DNA from: Paracoccus sp. (in: a-proteobacteria)
GTDB lineage: Bacteria > Pseudomonadota > Alphaproteobacteria > Rhodobacterales > Rhodobacteraceae
Length of the DNA stretch: 10,765 bases
Reading direction: 5' to 3'
Assembly (NCBI GenBank): GCA_018056045.1
Contig: JAGPGI010000056.1
Location: 1-10,765 of the forward strand
Shown: positions 1-7,400 of the stretch, piece after piece
Layout: each line of letters opens with the position of its first letter
How positions within the stretch are numbered: the stretch's first letter is position 1
Program-made: the position numbers and the translations under genes
The notes under the pieces: generated by a model
Told to the model about the DNA's origin: nothing
Database searches by the model: none
What the model saw: only the letters and a program-made list of their open reading frames with translations

Positions 1-242
1 ATTTCCACCTGCTCTTCGACGAGCATGAGATCGTGCGTTCGAATGGCGCCGAAACCGAGTCGCTCTATACCGGACCGCAGGCCCTGCGGGCTGTCGGCGA
101 GGCCGCGCGCGACGAGATTCTCACACTGTTTCCGCAGTTGCGCGATACCCCCTGCGCGGCTGCCCGTCCCTTGGTTCCCGGCGCGCGGGCGCGGCAATTG
201 GCGCAGCGTCACGCCCGAAATGGAAAGGATTTGATCTGCTGA
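1..242 (+). CDS. Hint-module (Hint_2 type) protein, C-terminal fragment
   Basis: This is the last ~80 residues of a gene whose start lies upstream of the window; codons read from base 3 to the TGA at 240-242. The visible protein starts FHLLFDEHEIVRSNGAETES and continues through SLYTGPQAL and ARARQLAQRHARNGK. That pattern (HLLFD-HE-V, an acidic SES/TES-like stretch, a PG-QAL-like stretch, then an arginine-rich tail) is what I know from the end of Hint_2 (hedgehog/intein-like) modules of Rhodobacteraceae proteins, which often carry RTX repeats in front. In that family the Hint module is thought to cleave or splice the polypeptide. The catalytic N-terminal Cys of the module is outside the window, so activity cannot be judged. 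The next gene, 178 bp downstream on the same strand, is itself an RTX protein, so the two may be paralogues or functionally linked. A chance open frame is unlikely given the motif match, but the N-terminal architecture is unknown. Confidence 0.8.
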   Translation, partial: FHLLFDEHEIVRSNGAETESLYTGPQALRAVGEAARDEILTLFPQLRDTPCAAARPLVPGARARQLAQRHARNGKDLIC

Positions 243-287
243 GAGTAACAATCAAAAGTTGAAATCTGAAAAATTACCCGGCTGTTT

Positions 288-305
288 CTTGCCCGAAAGG
301 ACAAG
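288..305 (+). other. Small hairpin with GAAA loop downstream of the Hint gene
   Basis: CTTG (288-291) pairs with CAAG (302-305) and CC (293-294) with GG (299-300), with one C/A mismatch between them and a GAAA tetraloop at 295-298. It sits 46 bp after the stop of the Hint-module gene in an AT-rich gap (243-420). No clean T run follows, only scattered T-rich sequence (for example around 315-332). It may be a weak terminator or mRNA 3'-end structure for the upstream gene, or chance. Confidence 0.25.
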
Positions 306-371
306 TAACAGTTTGCTAATCATTTTCCTTTAATCCCGGCCGATGAAATGAACAGATTCGGGCGGGTTGTT

Positions 372-400
372 TTGCTGTCTTCCCCTGAGCTGTACATAAT
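372..400 (+). promoter_or_regulatory. Candidate sigma70-type promoter of the RTX gene
   Basis: A -35-like TTGCTG (372-377; matches the TTG of the consensus) is separated by exactly 17 bases from a -10-like CATAAT (395-400; five of six match TATAAT). Transcription would begin near 407, giving a leader of about 14 bases that contains the ribosome binding site AGGGA (411-415). The surrounding gap is clearly more AT-rich than the genes. The weak -35 and short leader keep confidence modest. Confidence 0.4.
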
Positions 401-420
401 AGACAACTTGAGGGACTGTG

Positions 421-1980
421 ATGGCCGTTTTTTCTGGGACTGCGGGTTCAAACAACCTGCGCGGAACGACTGCGCGCGACACGCTCGCAGGTCATTCGGG
501 TGATGACTGGATTGATGGAAGCCATGGCGCCGATCTGGCGATCGGTGGTCCGGGTGCCGACACCTTTATCTGGGACGAGGATCGCAACAGCGGCAGCCCG
601 ACACTGGATCAGTATATCGGCGGGAACTGGAACGACTACTACGACCCCAACCCCTATGGCGATCTTTCGGGCGGCGACAAGCTGATCCTTGGCGCCTCGG
701 CGGGTGCGGGTGGATTCCGCGTCTTTTTCAACACCACCGAAGAGGGCTCGGTCAACGATGCCTATGGCAACCGCCTGAACTTTTCGGGGATCGAGCGCCT
801 CGAGACCGGCGCCGGCGATGACTTCATCACCGCAGCCGGTGCCAGGATCGTGGCCGCACGCGATCCGGGCGGTGCGGTGAACTATGTGCCCGAGCATGGC
901 CTGACCGCATTGGGCGGCGGCGGCAACGATACCATCATCGGCTCTTCGGCCAATGATGTGCTGGACGGCGGCGAAGGCAATGACCGTTTCTATGGCGGCG
1001 ATGGCGACGACCTGCTGATGTCCTCGGCCGGCGACGATTACGGCCATGCCGGCGGCGGCAATGACAACGTGCGCTGGGGCAACAATGGCGGCACCGCGCC
1101 GATCTATGATATCGGCAACGATACGCTGGTCGGTGGTGACGGTCAGGACCTGATCAATCTCTGGGGCAAGGCCGGCGGCGACAATAGCGTCGGCACCGTG
1201 GTGAGCTTCCGCACGGCCACCAGTGGCAACGCGACCTTCGCGCAGGACAACGGCACCGTGACCTTCAGCGAGTTCGAGCAGTTCTGGACCCATGAGGGCC
1301 GCGACACCGTCAGCGGCGCCAATGCCGATGTCGGCGTGGGTGCCACCGGGATCTGGTTCAACACCCGCTGGGGCGATGACATCCTGACCGGGACCAATGG
1401 CCGGGACACGCTGGAGGGTGGCGATCACGCCGACACCATCAATGGCGGGCGCGGCGACGACATCATCTCGATGTTCGAAGAGGGCTATCACGCCGATGGT
1501 TCGCGGGTGGCGCCTGACGCCCATCGCGACGTTCTGGTGATCGAGGACGGCGCCGGCACCGACCGCGTTCGCGCCTTCCAGGTCGGCGATGCGAGCGGCC
1601 GCCTGGGCGACCGCCTGAACGTCTCGAACCTGCATGACGCGCAGGGCAACCGGGTCGATGTGAACGACGTCGTGGTCGGCTCGCAGGGCAGCAATGCCGT
1701 GCTGATCTTCCCGAATGGCGAGCGTGTGATCCTCGAGGGCGTCAGCCCCTCGACCCTGACCCGCGCCACGCTGATCGAGATGGGCATTCCCTCGTCGACC
1801 GCCGCCGCCTCGCAGGCCACGCGCGCCGCCGATATCAGCGCCTCGACGCTGGAGAGCGCCGCCGGGATCGAATCCACCGCGTCCGCGTCGAACCACTATC
1901 TGGTGAACCTCTTTGGTGCCGAGCTGGCCCCGACGGAGTTCGTGCAGGTCAGTGACATGGCCGACCCGATCCTGGGCTAA
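421..1980 (+). CDS. RTX (hemolysin-type calcium-binding repeat) protein, probably type I secreted
   Basis: A 519-residue acidic, Gly/Asp/Asn-rich protein. ATG 421 is chosen over the adjacent GTG 418 because AGGGA (411-415) lies 5 bases before the ATG but only 2 before the GTG. No Sec signal peptide is present, as expected for type I secretion with a C-terminal signal. Glycine-rich nonapeptides of the GGxGxDxux type, which bind Ca2+ as parallel beta-rolls, occur in clusters: degenerate copies near residues 13-50, a dense block near 161-220 (for example GGEGNDRFYGGDGDDLL), one near 233-245, and another near 318-355 (GGRGDDII). The spacers are non-repetitive beta-rich sequence. The C-terminal part (about 395-460) contains GDRLNVSNL and FPNGERVILEGVSPSTLT, typical of pre-Hint regions of Rhodobacteraceae RTX-Hint proteins. 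It reaches MGIPSS where such proteins would have GIPCF, then ends in an Ala/Ser-rich tail finishing in DPILG. No enzymatic domain is recognised. It may be a structural or adhesive exoprotein; its exact role is unknown. Confidence 0.85.
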   Translation: MAVFSGTAGSNNLRGTTARDTLAGHSGDDWIDGSHGADLAIGGPGADTFIWDEDRNSGSPTLDQYIGGNWNDYYDPNPYGDLSGGDKLILGASAGAGGFRVFFNTTEEGSVNDAYGNRLNFSGIERLETGAGDDFITAAGARIVAARDPGGAVNYVPEHGLTALGGGGNDTIIGSSANDVLDGGEGNDRFYGGDGDDLLMSSAGDDYGHAGGGNDNVRWGNNGGTAPIYDIGNDTLVGGDGQDLINLWGKAGGDNSVGTVVSFRTATSGNATFAQDNGTVTFSEFEQFWTHEGRDTVSGANADVGVGATGIWFNTRWGDDILTGTNGRDTLEGGDHADTINGGRGDDIISMFEEGYHADGSRVAPDAHRDVLVIEDGAGTDRVRAFQVGDASGRLGDRLNVSNLHDAQGNRVDVNDVVVGSQGSNAVLIFPNGERVILEGVSPSTLTRATLIEMGIPSSTAAASQATRAADISASTLESAAGIESTASASNHYLVNLFGAELAPTEFVQVSDMADPILG

Positions 1981-2008
1981 GTCCAGATCCGGACCGGCTG
2001 AAAACAGG

Positions 2009-2048
2009 CGACGCCCGCGAGCTTCAGGCTTGCAGGCGTCGTTTTTTT
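2009..2048 (+). terminator. Strong intrinsic terminator after the RTX gene
   Basis: CGACGCC (2009-2015) pairs with GGCGTCG (2035-2041), and GCGAGC (2017-2022) pairs with GCTTGC (2028-2033) using one G-T wobble. One C/A mismatch separates the two stems and TTCAG forms the loop. Seven T residues follow immediately (2042-2048). It begins 28 bases after the RTX stop codon. Read on the minus strand the same stem is followed by CCTGTTTT, so it could also weakly end transcription of the convergent glycosyltransferase gene, whose stop is at 2076. Confidence 0.9.
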
Positions 2049-2075
2049 GTTGAGGTGCACCCCGTAGGCGCAGGT

Positions 2076-2849
2076 CTAGCTGCGCCCCTCGCGGTCGGCG
2101 GCGCGAATGGCCATCGCCTTGCGGACATGGCCGGGCAGGATGGTGAAGCCCTTGGCATAGCGCAGGAACAGGCGGCGCGGGTTCGACAGCATCCGCCAGG
2201 CCCATTCCATCTTGACCTTGCGCACGAGCTGTGGCGCCCGGCGCTGATGCCCGGACAGGAAATCAAGTCCGGCGCCGATCGAGGCAAAGCCGACATTGCC
2301 CAATGCATCGCGCGCATGGATGGCAAAGCGTTCCTGACGCGGCGCGCCCAGCGCCAGAAAGCACAGCCGCGCGCCGCTGTCGCGGATGCGGGTGATGATC
2401 TGAGCGGCCTCTTCACCCACCGGATCAAAGGGAAAGCCCGGCGCATGGGTCAGCGCGACGTTCAGCCCCGGCACGCGGGCGCGCATGCTGTCGGCGGCCC
2501 GCGCCAGCGAGGCCTCGCTGCTGCCGATCAGCGCCACCGGCAGGCCCAGCGCCGCCGCCTCGGCCGCAAGCGGCAGGACCAGATCCGAGCCGGGCGCCAG
2601 CTTGACCGGCCGACCCGCGATCCGCGACAGCCAGACGATCGGGTTGCCGTCGGCGCAGACCAGATCATGGGCGGCATAGGCGCGGCGGAACGCGGCCTCG
2701 TCGGCAAGGCGCTGCAGGTGATCGACGTTGATCGTGGCAATGGCAAAGCCGCGCCCGTCGGTCAGTCGCTGCCGGACTTCGGCCAGCAGACTGTCTGAAT
2801 CGTGACAATTGATGCGGACGGCATTGCCGTCGGGAAAGCTGAAATGCAT
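2076..2849 (-). CDS. WecB/TagA/CpsF-family glycosyltransferase (GT26)
   Basis: A 257-residue protein read from ATG 2849 to the TAG at 2076-2078. The frame stays open to 3005, but the family homology begins near MHFSFPDG and the longer start would overlap the divergent gene. AGG lies 6 bases before ATG 2849. Family hallmarks in order: ATINVDHL (residues 38-45; T39 fits the conserved Thr), CADGNPIVW (65-73; D67 fits the catalytic Asp of TagA), LIGSS (107-111), a LALGAPRQE motif (165-173), and GAGLDFLSG with a C-terminal basic, aromatic region (EWAWRMLSNPRRLFLRY) that in TagA relatives contributes to membrane docking and the active site. Known members (WecG, TagA, GumM) transfer a sugar or sugar acid from a nucleotide donor to a polyprenyl-linked intermediate at the inner membrane during surface glycan assembly. 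Donor and acceptor cannot be read from the sequence. It is divergent from a ligase/polymerase-like membrane gene, which supports a polysaccharide role. Confidence 0.9.
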   Translation of the reverse strand: MHFSFPDGNAVRINCHDSDSLLAEVRQRLTDGRGFAIATINVDHLQRLADEAAFRRAYAAHDLVCADGNPIVWLSRIAGRPVKLAPGSDLVLPLAAEAAALGLPVALIGSSEASLARAADSMRARVPGLNVALTHAPGFPFDPVGEEAAQIITRIRDSGARLCFLALGAPRQERFAIHARDALGNVGFASIGAGLDFLSGHQRRAPQLVRKVKMEWAWRMLSNPRRLFLRYAKGFTILPGHVRKAMAIRAADREGRS

Positions 2850-2967
2850 GATACGCCTAGGTCCGGCCGGGTTTGCGGCAGGATGGTTTGGGTGTACGGG
2901 GAATGCAACGCCCTTCCCGGGCATCGGGTTGAACGGCCGCCGCGCCACAAAACAGGAGATATGGGCT
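2850..2967. promoter_or_regulatory. Divergent intergenic region (glycosyltransferase / membrane protein)
   Basis: These 118 bp separate the two divergent starts and must hold promoters for one or both. I see a CCTAGG palindrome (2856-2861) next to the minus-strand ribosome binding site, and AGGAG (2954-2958) serving the plus-strand gene. No convincing -35/-10 pair stands out; the region is GC-rich, unlike the other two promoter gaps. The upstream part of the plus-strand frame (from 2809) overlaps the glycosyltransferase coding region and is unlikely to be translated. Confidence 0.45.
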
Positions 2968-4374
2968 TTGCCAATCATGGCCCTGTTGCTCTGGCCTCTG
3001 GTCATCGCACTGCTGTTTGCGAGGCTTGATCGGCAGCGGGCGCTGATCTGGTCGATTCTGGCCGGCTATCTGCTGCTGCCGCCAGTGGTCGCCATTGATC
3101 TGCCGGTGTTTCCCGCACTTGACAAGATGATGATCCCGGCGCTGGCGGCGGCGGCCATGGTCTTTTTCGGCGCGCGGGATCAGGACGGAAAGCCGCCGCC
3201 CATGGGCGGTTTCGTGGTTTTGCTGGTGCTGATGAACCTTGTCTCGCCGATGGCGACGGCGCTGACCAATCCCGATCCGCTGATCGACGGCATCAATTAC
3301 CGCCCCGGCATGAACTTTGCCGAGGGTTTTTCCAATGTCATGCTGCAGGGCATGCAGATCCTGCCTTTCCTGCTTGGATACAAGGTGTTGTGGAATGCCA
3401 ACGGGGCCGAGCTGTGGTGCAAGGCTCTGGTGCTGGGGGTGCTGTGGTATACCATCCCGATGCTGATCGAATTGCGGCTGAGCCCGCAGATGAATGTCTG
3501 GGTCTACGGCTTTTTCCAGCATGATTTCATCCAGACCGTCCGCTATGGCGGCTATCGCCCGATCGTGTTTTTGCAGCATCCGCTTTGGGTGGCGGTGATG
3601 GTGATGACGGCCTTTCTCGCGGCGATTGCCCTTGCGCGCAACCACCGCACGCGCCGCAATATCCTGATCGCGCTTTATCTTGGGGCGATCATGGTGCTGT
3701 GCAAATCGGCCGGGGCGCTGCTGCAGTCGCTGATGGCGGCGCCGCTGGTGCTGCTGGCGCGGCCGAGGCAGATGGTCCTGGGGGCGGCGGTGGTCGCAAG
3801 CATCGCCTTTGCCTATCCGACGCTGCGCACCACCAGTTGGATGCCGCTGCAGGGAATCGTCAACCTGGCCATGAGCATCTCGCCCGAGCGGGGCCGCTCG
3901 CTGGAGTTCCGGATGATGAACGAGCAGCAACTGGTCGAGCGCGCGATGGAGCGGCCGACCTTTGGCTGGGGCAACTGGGGGCGGTCGCTGTTTTACGATC
4001 CCTATGATGGCCGGATGTCCGCCGTGCCTGACGGGCAATGGGTGATCTGGGTCGGGGCGCGCGGTGTCTTTGGCTATCTGGCCTATTTCCTGCTGCTGCT
4101 GACACCGATCTTCGCGCTGCTGCGCGCCATGCCGCGGGGGCGCAAGTTGCCGCACAATTCCGAACTGGTTATGCTGGGGACGCTGTCGCTGATGCTGGCG
4201 ATGAATCTGCTGGACCTGATCCCCAACGCGACCCTGACGCCCTTGACCTGGCTGACGGCCGGGGTGCTGCTCGGCAATGCCAATCGCCTGCGACAAGGTG
4301 TCTCGGATGCCCGGATTTCGACCGAAACCGACACCGGTCTGCCTAAAAAGGCAGGCATTCAAACGGTTTTATAG
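2968..4374 (+). CDS. Polytopic membrane protein, O-antigen ligase/polymerase-like
   Basis: About 468 residues from a proposed TTG start at 2968, 9 bases after AGGAG (2954-2958); ATG 2977 is an alternative that removes three residues. ATG 2961 lies just after the same AGGAG but is out of frame. The protein has roughly ten hydrophobic segments, for example near residues 5-18, 26-43, 54-69 and 76-95, several in the middle, and a pair near the C terminus (LAYFLLLLTPIFALL, then LTPLTWLTAGVLL). Between late segments is a soluble stretch with FGWGNWGR (332-339), a Tyr/Asp-rich region and DGQWVIWVGARGVFGY. This layout, with a periplasmic loop ending in an FGWG...DGxW...G..G pattern, resembles WaaL/Wzy-type glycan ligases and polymerases (GT-C fold), which act on undecaprenyl-linked glycans in the periplasm. 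It is divergent from a WecG/TagA-type transferase, so polymerisation or ligation of an exported polysaccharide is the best guess. The exact reaction is unproven. The short cytoplasmic tail ends in KKAGIQTVL. Confidence 0.7.
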   Translation: MPIMALLLWPLVIALLFARLDRQRALIWSILAGYLLLPPVVAIDLPVFPALDKMMIPALAAAAMVFFGARDQDGKPPPMGGFVVLLVLMNLVSPMATALTNPDPLIDGINYRPGMNFAEGFSNVMLQGMQILPFLLGYKVLWNANGAELWCKALVLGVLWYTIPMLIELRLSPQMNVWVYGFFQHDFIQTVRYGGYRPIVFLQHPLWVAVMVMTAFLAAIALARNHRTRRNILIALYLGAIMVLCKSAGALLQSLMAAPLVLLARPRQMVLGAAVVASIAFAYPTLRTTSWMPLQGIVNLAMSISPERGRSLEFRMMNEQQLVERAMERPTFGWGNWGRSLFYDPYDGRMSAVPDGQWVIWVGARGVFGYLAYFLLLLTPIFALLRAMPRGRKLPHNSELVMLGTLSLMLAMNLLDLIPNATLTPLTWLTAGVLLGNANRLRQGVSDARISTETDTGLPKKAGIQTVL

Positions 4375-4385
4375 GTTGGTCCGAC

Positions 4386-4414
4386 AGGCGGTATTCGCTA
4401 TGCCGAATATGCCT
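4386..4414. other. Hairpin between the membrane protein gene and the PKS gene
   Basis: TATTCG (4392-4397) pairs with CGAATA (4404-4409) around a 6-base loop; AGGC (4386-4389) pairs with GCCT (4411-4414) outside a small asymmetric bulge. It starts 12 bases after the stop of the membrane protein gene. No T run follows directly (the sequence continues GCATGTTGTTAAATTATTT), so it is a poor intrinsic terminator. It could be an mRNA 3' structure, an operator, or an attenuation element for the PKS gene. The GCCT arm also belongs to a second possible pairing with 4351-4358. Confidence 0.4.
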
Positions 4415-4431
4415 GCATGTTGTTAAATTAT

Positions 4432-4451
4432 TTGACCCCTTGGGGTATTAT
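4432..4451 (+). promoter_or_regulatory. Palindrome ACCCC-TT-GGGGT with promoter-like boxes before the PKS
   Basis: ACCCC (4435-4439) and GGGGT (4442-4446) form a perfect 5-bp inverted repeat around TT. It is flanked by TTGACC (4432-4437, resembling a -35) and TATTAT (4446-4451, five of six match a -10). The two boxes are only 8 bases apart, so they cannot act together as one sigma70 promoter. TATTAT may work with the weak TTAAAT at 4423-4428 (17-base spacing), which would place the palindrome inside the core promoter as an operator. The region 4417-4460 is AT-rich relative to the genes. The PKS ribosome binding site AGAGGGA (4461-4467) follows. Confidence 0.35.
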
Positions 4452-4472
4452 GACAGTTGAAGAGGGATCGTC

Positions 4473-7400
4473 ATGGCCTTCGACCTGAACGACGTTGAAG
4501 AGACCGACATCGCCATCGTAGGCATGGCCGCGCAGCTGCCGGGCGCTGCGGGCGTTGCCGAATATTGGGACAATCTGTGCCGGGGCGTCGAATCGATCCA
4601 GCCGGTTCCGCAAGCCGATCTGATCGCGCGGGGCGAGTCGCGGGCGCGGCTTGCCGATCCGAATTACGTGCCTTCGGCCGCGATCTTGCAGCAATTCGAC
4701 GAATTCGATGCCGAGTTCTTTGGTCTGTCGCCGAAAGAGGCGGCGATTATGGATCCGCAGCACCGCAAGTTTCTGGAAACCTGCTGGCACGCGCTGGAAG
4801 ACGCCGCCCAAATGCCCGAACGCTTTGACGGCAATATCGGCGTTTGGGCCGGTTGCGGCATGGGCAGCTATTTTTATTGGAATGTCTGCTCGAACCGCGA
4901 TCTGGTCGATGGCGTCGGGCATTTCCTGTTGCGCCATACCGGCAATGACAAGGATTTCCTGTCCACCCGCGTCAGCCATGTCTTTGACCTCAAGGGGCCG
5001 TCGGTCAATGTGCAGACCGCCTGCTCGACCTCGCTGGTGGCGATCCATATGGCCTGCCAGTCGCTGCAATCGGGCGAATGCGACATGGCACTGGCCGGTG
5101 GCGTCACCATCGAGATGCCGCATGGCGTGGGCTATCTTTACAAGGAAAACGAGATTCTGTCGCCGGACGGGCATTGCCATGCTTTCGATCACCGCGCGCA
5201 GGGCACCGTCTTTGGCAGCGGTGCGGCGGTGGTGGCGCTGCGGCGGCTGAAGGATGCGATTGCGGACGGCGACCATATCTGGGCCGTCATCAAAGGCACC
5301 GCGATCAATAATGACGGCGCCGCCAAGGCCGGCTATCTGGCCCCCAGCGTCGAGGGGCAGGCCCAGGCCATCGCCGAGGCGCTGGCCATGTCCGGCGTCA
5401 GCTCGGACGGCATTGGCTATGTCGAATGCCACGGCACCGGCACCGCGCTGGGCGATCCGATCGAGGTCGCTGCGCTGAATCAGGCCTATGCCCGCATGTC
5501 CGAAGGCGGGCGTCAGGGGCCGTGCCGGATCGGCTCGGTCAAGACCAATATCGGGCATCTGGACACGGCGGCGGGCAGCGCCGGGCTGATCAAATCGGCG
5601 CTGGCGGTCCATCACGGCCAGATTCCTGCCAGCCTTGGCTTTGAAAAGCCCAACCCCGCCATCGATTTCGAGGGCGGGCCGTTTCAGGTCAATGACCGGC
5701 TGGGCGACTGGCCGATTCCGGGGCCGCGCCGGGCGGGCGTGAACTCGCTGGGCGTGGGCGGAACCAACGCACATGTCATCCTGCAGGAGCCGCCGGCGCT
5801 GCCGGGGGCCGAGGATTCCGACTGGCCCTTTCATATCCTGACGGTGTCCGGGCGCAGCAAGGCGGCGCTGGACGCCAACAGCGCGGCGCTGGCCGAGTGG
5901 CTGGCGGCGAACCCCGATGTGAATATGGCGGATCTCAGTTTCACGCTGACGCAGGGCCGGCGGCAGTTCGACCGGCGTCGGGTGCTGGTTGCGGGCAATG
6001 CCGCGCAGGCGGCGCAGTTGCTGGCGCATCCCGACCCGCTGCTGGTCTTTGACCATCAGCCCGTGGGCGATCCGGCGGATGCGGTCTTCATGCTGCCCGG
6101 CGGTGGCGCGCAATATGCCGGCATGGCGCGCGGGCTTTATGAGACCGAGCCGGTCTTCCGCGAATGGATGGATCGCGGCCTTGACCATATGATGCAGGCG
6201 CATGGCACCGATCTGCGCGGGCTGTGGCTGCCCGAGCCGGGCACTGAGGCCGAGGCCGACAAGCGCCTGCTGCAGCCCTCGCTGCAATTGCCGCTGCTGA
6301 TGATCACCGAATACGCGCTGGCGCAGCTTTGGATCAGCTGGGGCGTGCAGCCCAGCGCGCTGATCGGGCATTCGATGGGCGAGAATACCGCCGCCTGCAT
6401 CGCCGGGGTGATGTCCTTTGAGGATTGCATCGGCCTTGTGCGGCTGCGCGGGGCGCTGATGGACCGCGTGCCGGCGGGCGGCATGCTGTCCGTCCCCCTG
6501 GAGCCGCATGAATTTCAGGCCGAACTGACCGAACTGGGGCTGGATCTGGCCGCCGTCAACGGCCCTTCCATGTCGGTTGTTTCCGGCCCTGATGCGGTGC
6601 TGGACCAGTTCGCCGCCCGCATGAAGGCGCGCGAGATCGAATGCCAGCGCATCGCGATTTCCATCGCCGCGCATTCGCGGCTGCTGCATGGGATCATGGC
6701 CGAATTCCGCGCCTATCTGGCCGGCATCGCGCTGCATGCGCCGCAAATCCCGATCATTTCGAACCGCACCGGCCTGCCGATGACGGCGGATCAGGCGACC
6801 AGCCCCGATTACTGGACCGCGCATCTGCGTGGCACCGTGCGCTTTGCCGACGGCATCGCGCATCTGGCGCAGCTGCCGGAGCGGGTTTTCCTTGAGGTGG
6901 GACCGGGTCGTGCCATGCAGGCGATGGCCAAGGCGAACCCGGGCGTGGCGGCCAATCAGGTCATCTCGACCCTGCGTCACCGCGATCACGCGACCGGCGA
7001 CGATACCTATTTCATGGCCGCGCTTGGCCGCTTCTGGGCCTGTGGCGGGCAGATCGACTGGGATCAGATCTGGGGCGGCGCGCGGCGCCGGCGCCTGTCG
7101 CTGCCCGGCTATGCATTCCAGCGCAAACGCTATTTCATCGAACGCTCGGCCAGTATCGCGACCGAGGCCGCCGACGAGCTGGCGCGGATCGATGAGCCGG
7201 CCGAATGGGGCTGGCGCCCGGCATGGCGGCTGGCCTCTCCGGCGATCGAGATCGGCCCCGAGGGGCCGGTCGTGGGTGCGGCGCAGAACTGGCTGATCTT
7301 TGCCGACGAGCTGGGGCTGGGCGCGCGGCTGGCCGACCGGCTGCGGGGCCTTGGCCAAAGCGTGGCCGTGGTCACGCCCGGCGATACGTTCGCCGACAAG

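Noticed and set aside
901..1080. Tandem DNA repeats in the RTX gene as a CRISPR-like or mobile repeat
   Set aside because: The periodicity is that of degenerate Gly/Asp nonapeptide codons, without conserved direct repeats or spacers.
448..2205. A 585-codon minus-strand frame opposite the RTX gene
   Set aside because: It runs across the strong terminator and into the glycosyltransferase gene. The Ala/Val/Ile/Arg-rich product mirrors the Gly-Asp repeats of the RTX gene read backwards.
2961..3029. ATG at 2961 right after AGGAG as a start
   Set aside because: It is out of frame with the membrane protein and leads to a stop near 3029. Its distance of 2 bases from AGGAG is also too short.
2857..4362. 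A 501-codon minus-strand frame opposite the membrane protein
   Set aside because: The His/Gln/Arg-rich translation is the antisense image of hydrophobic codons, with no domain signal.
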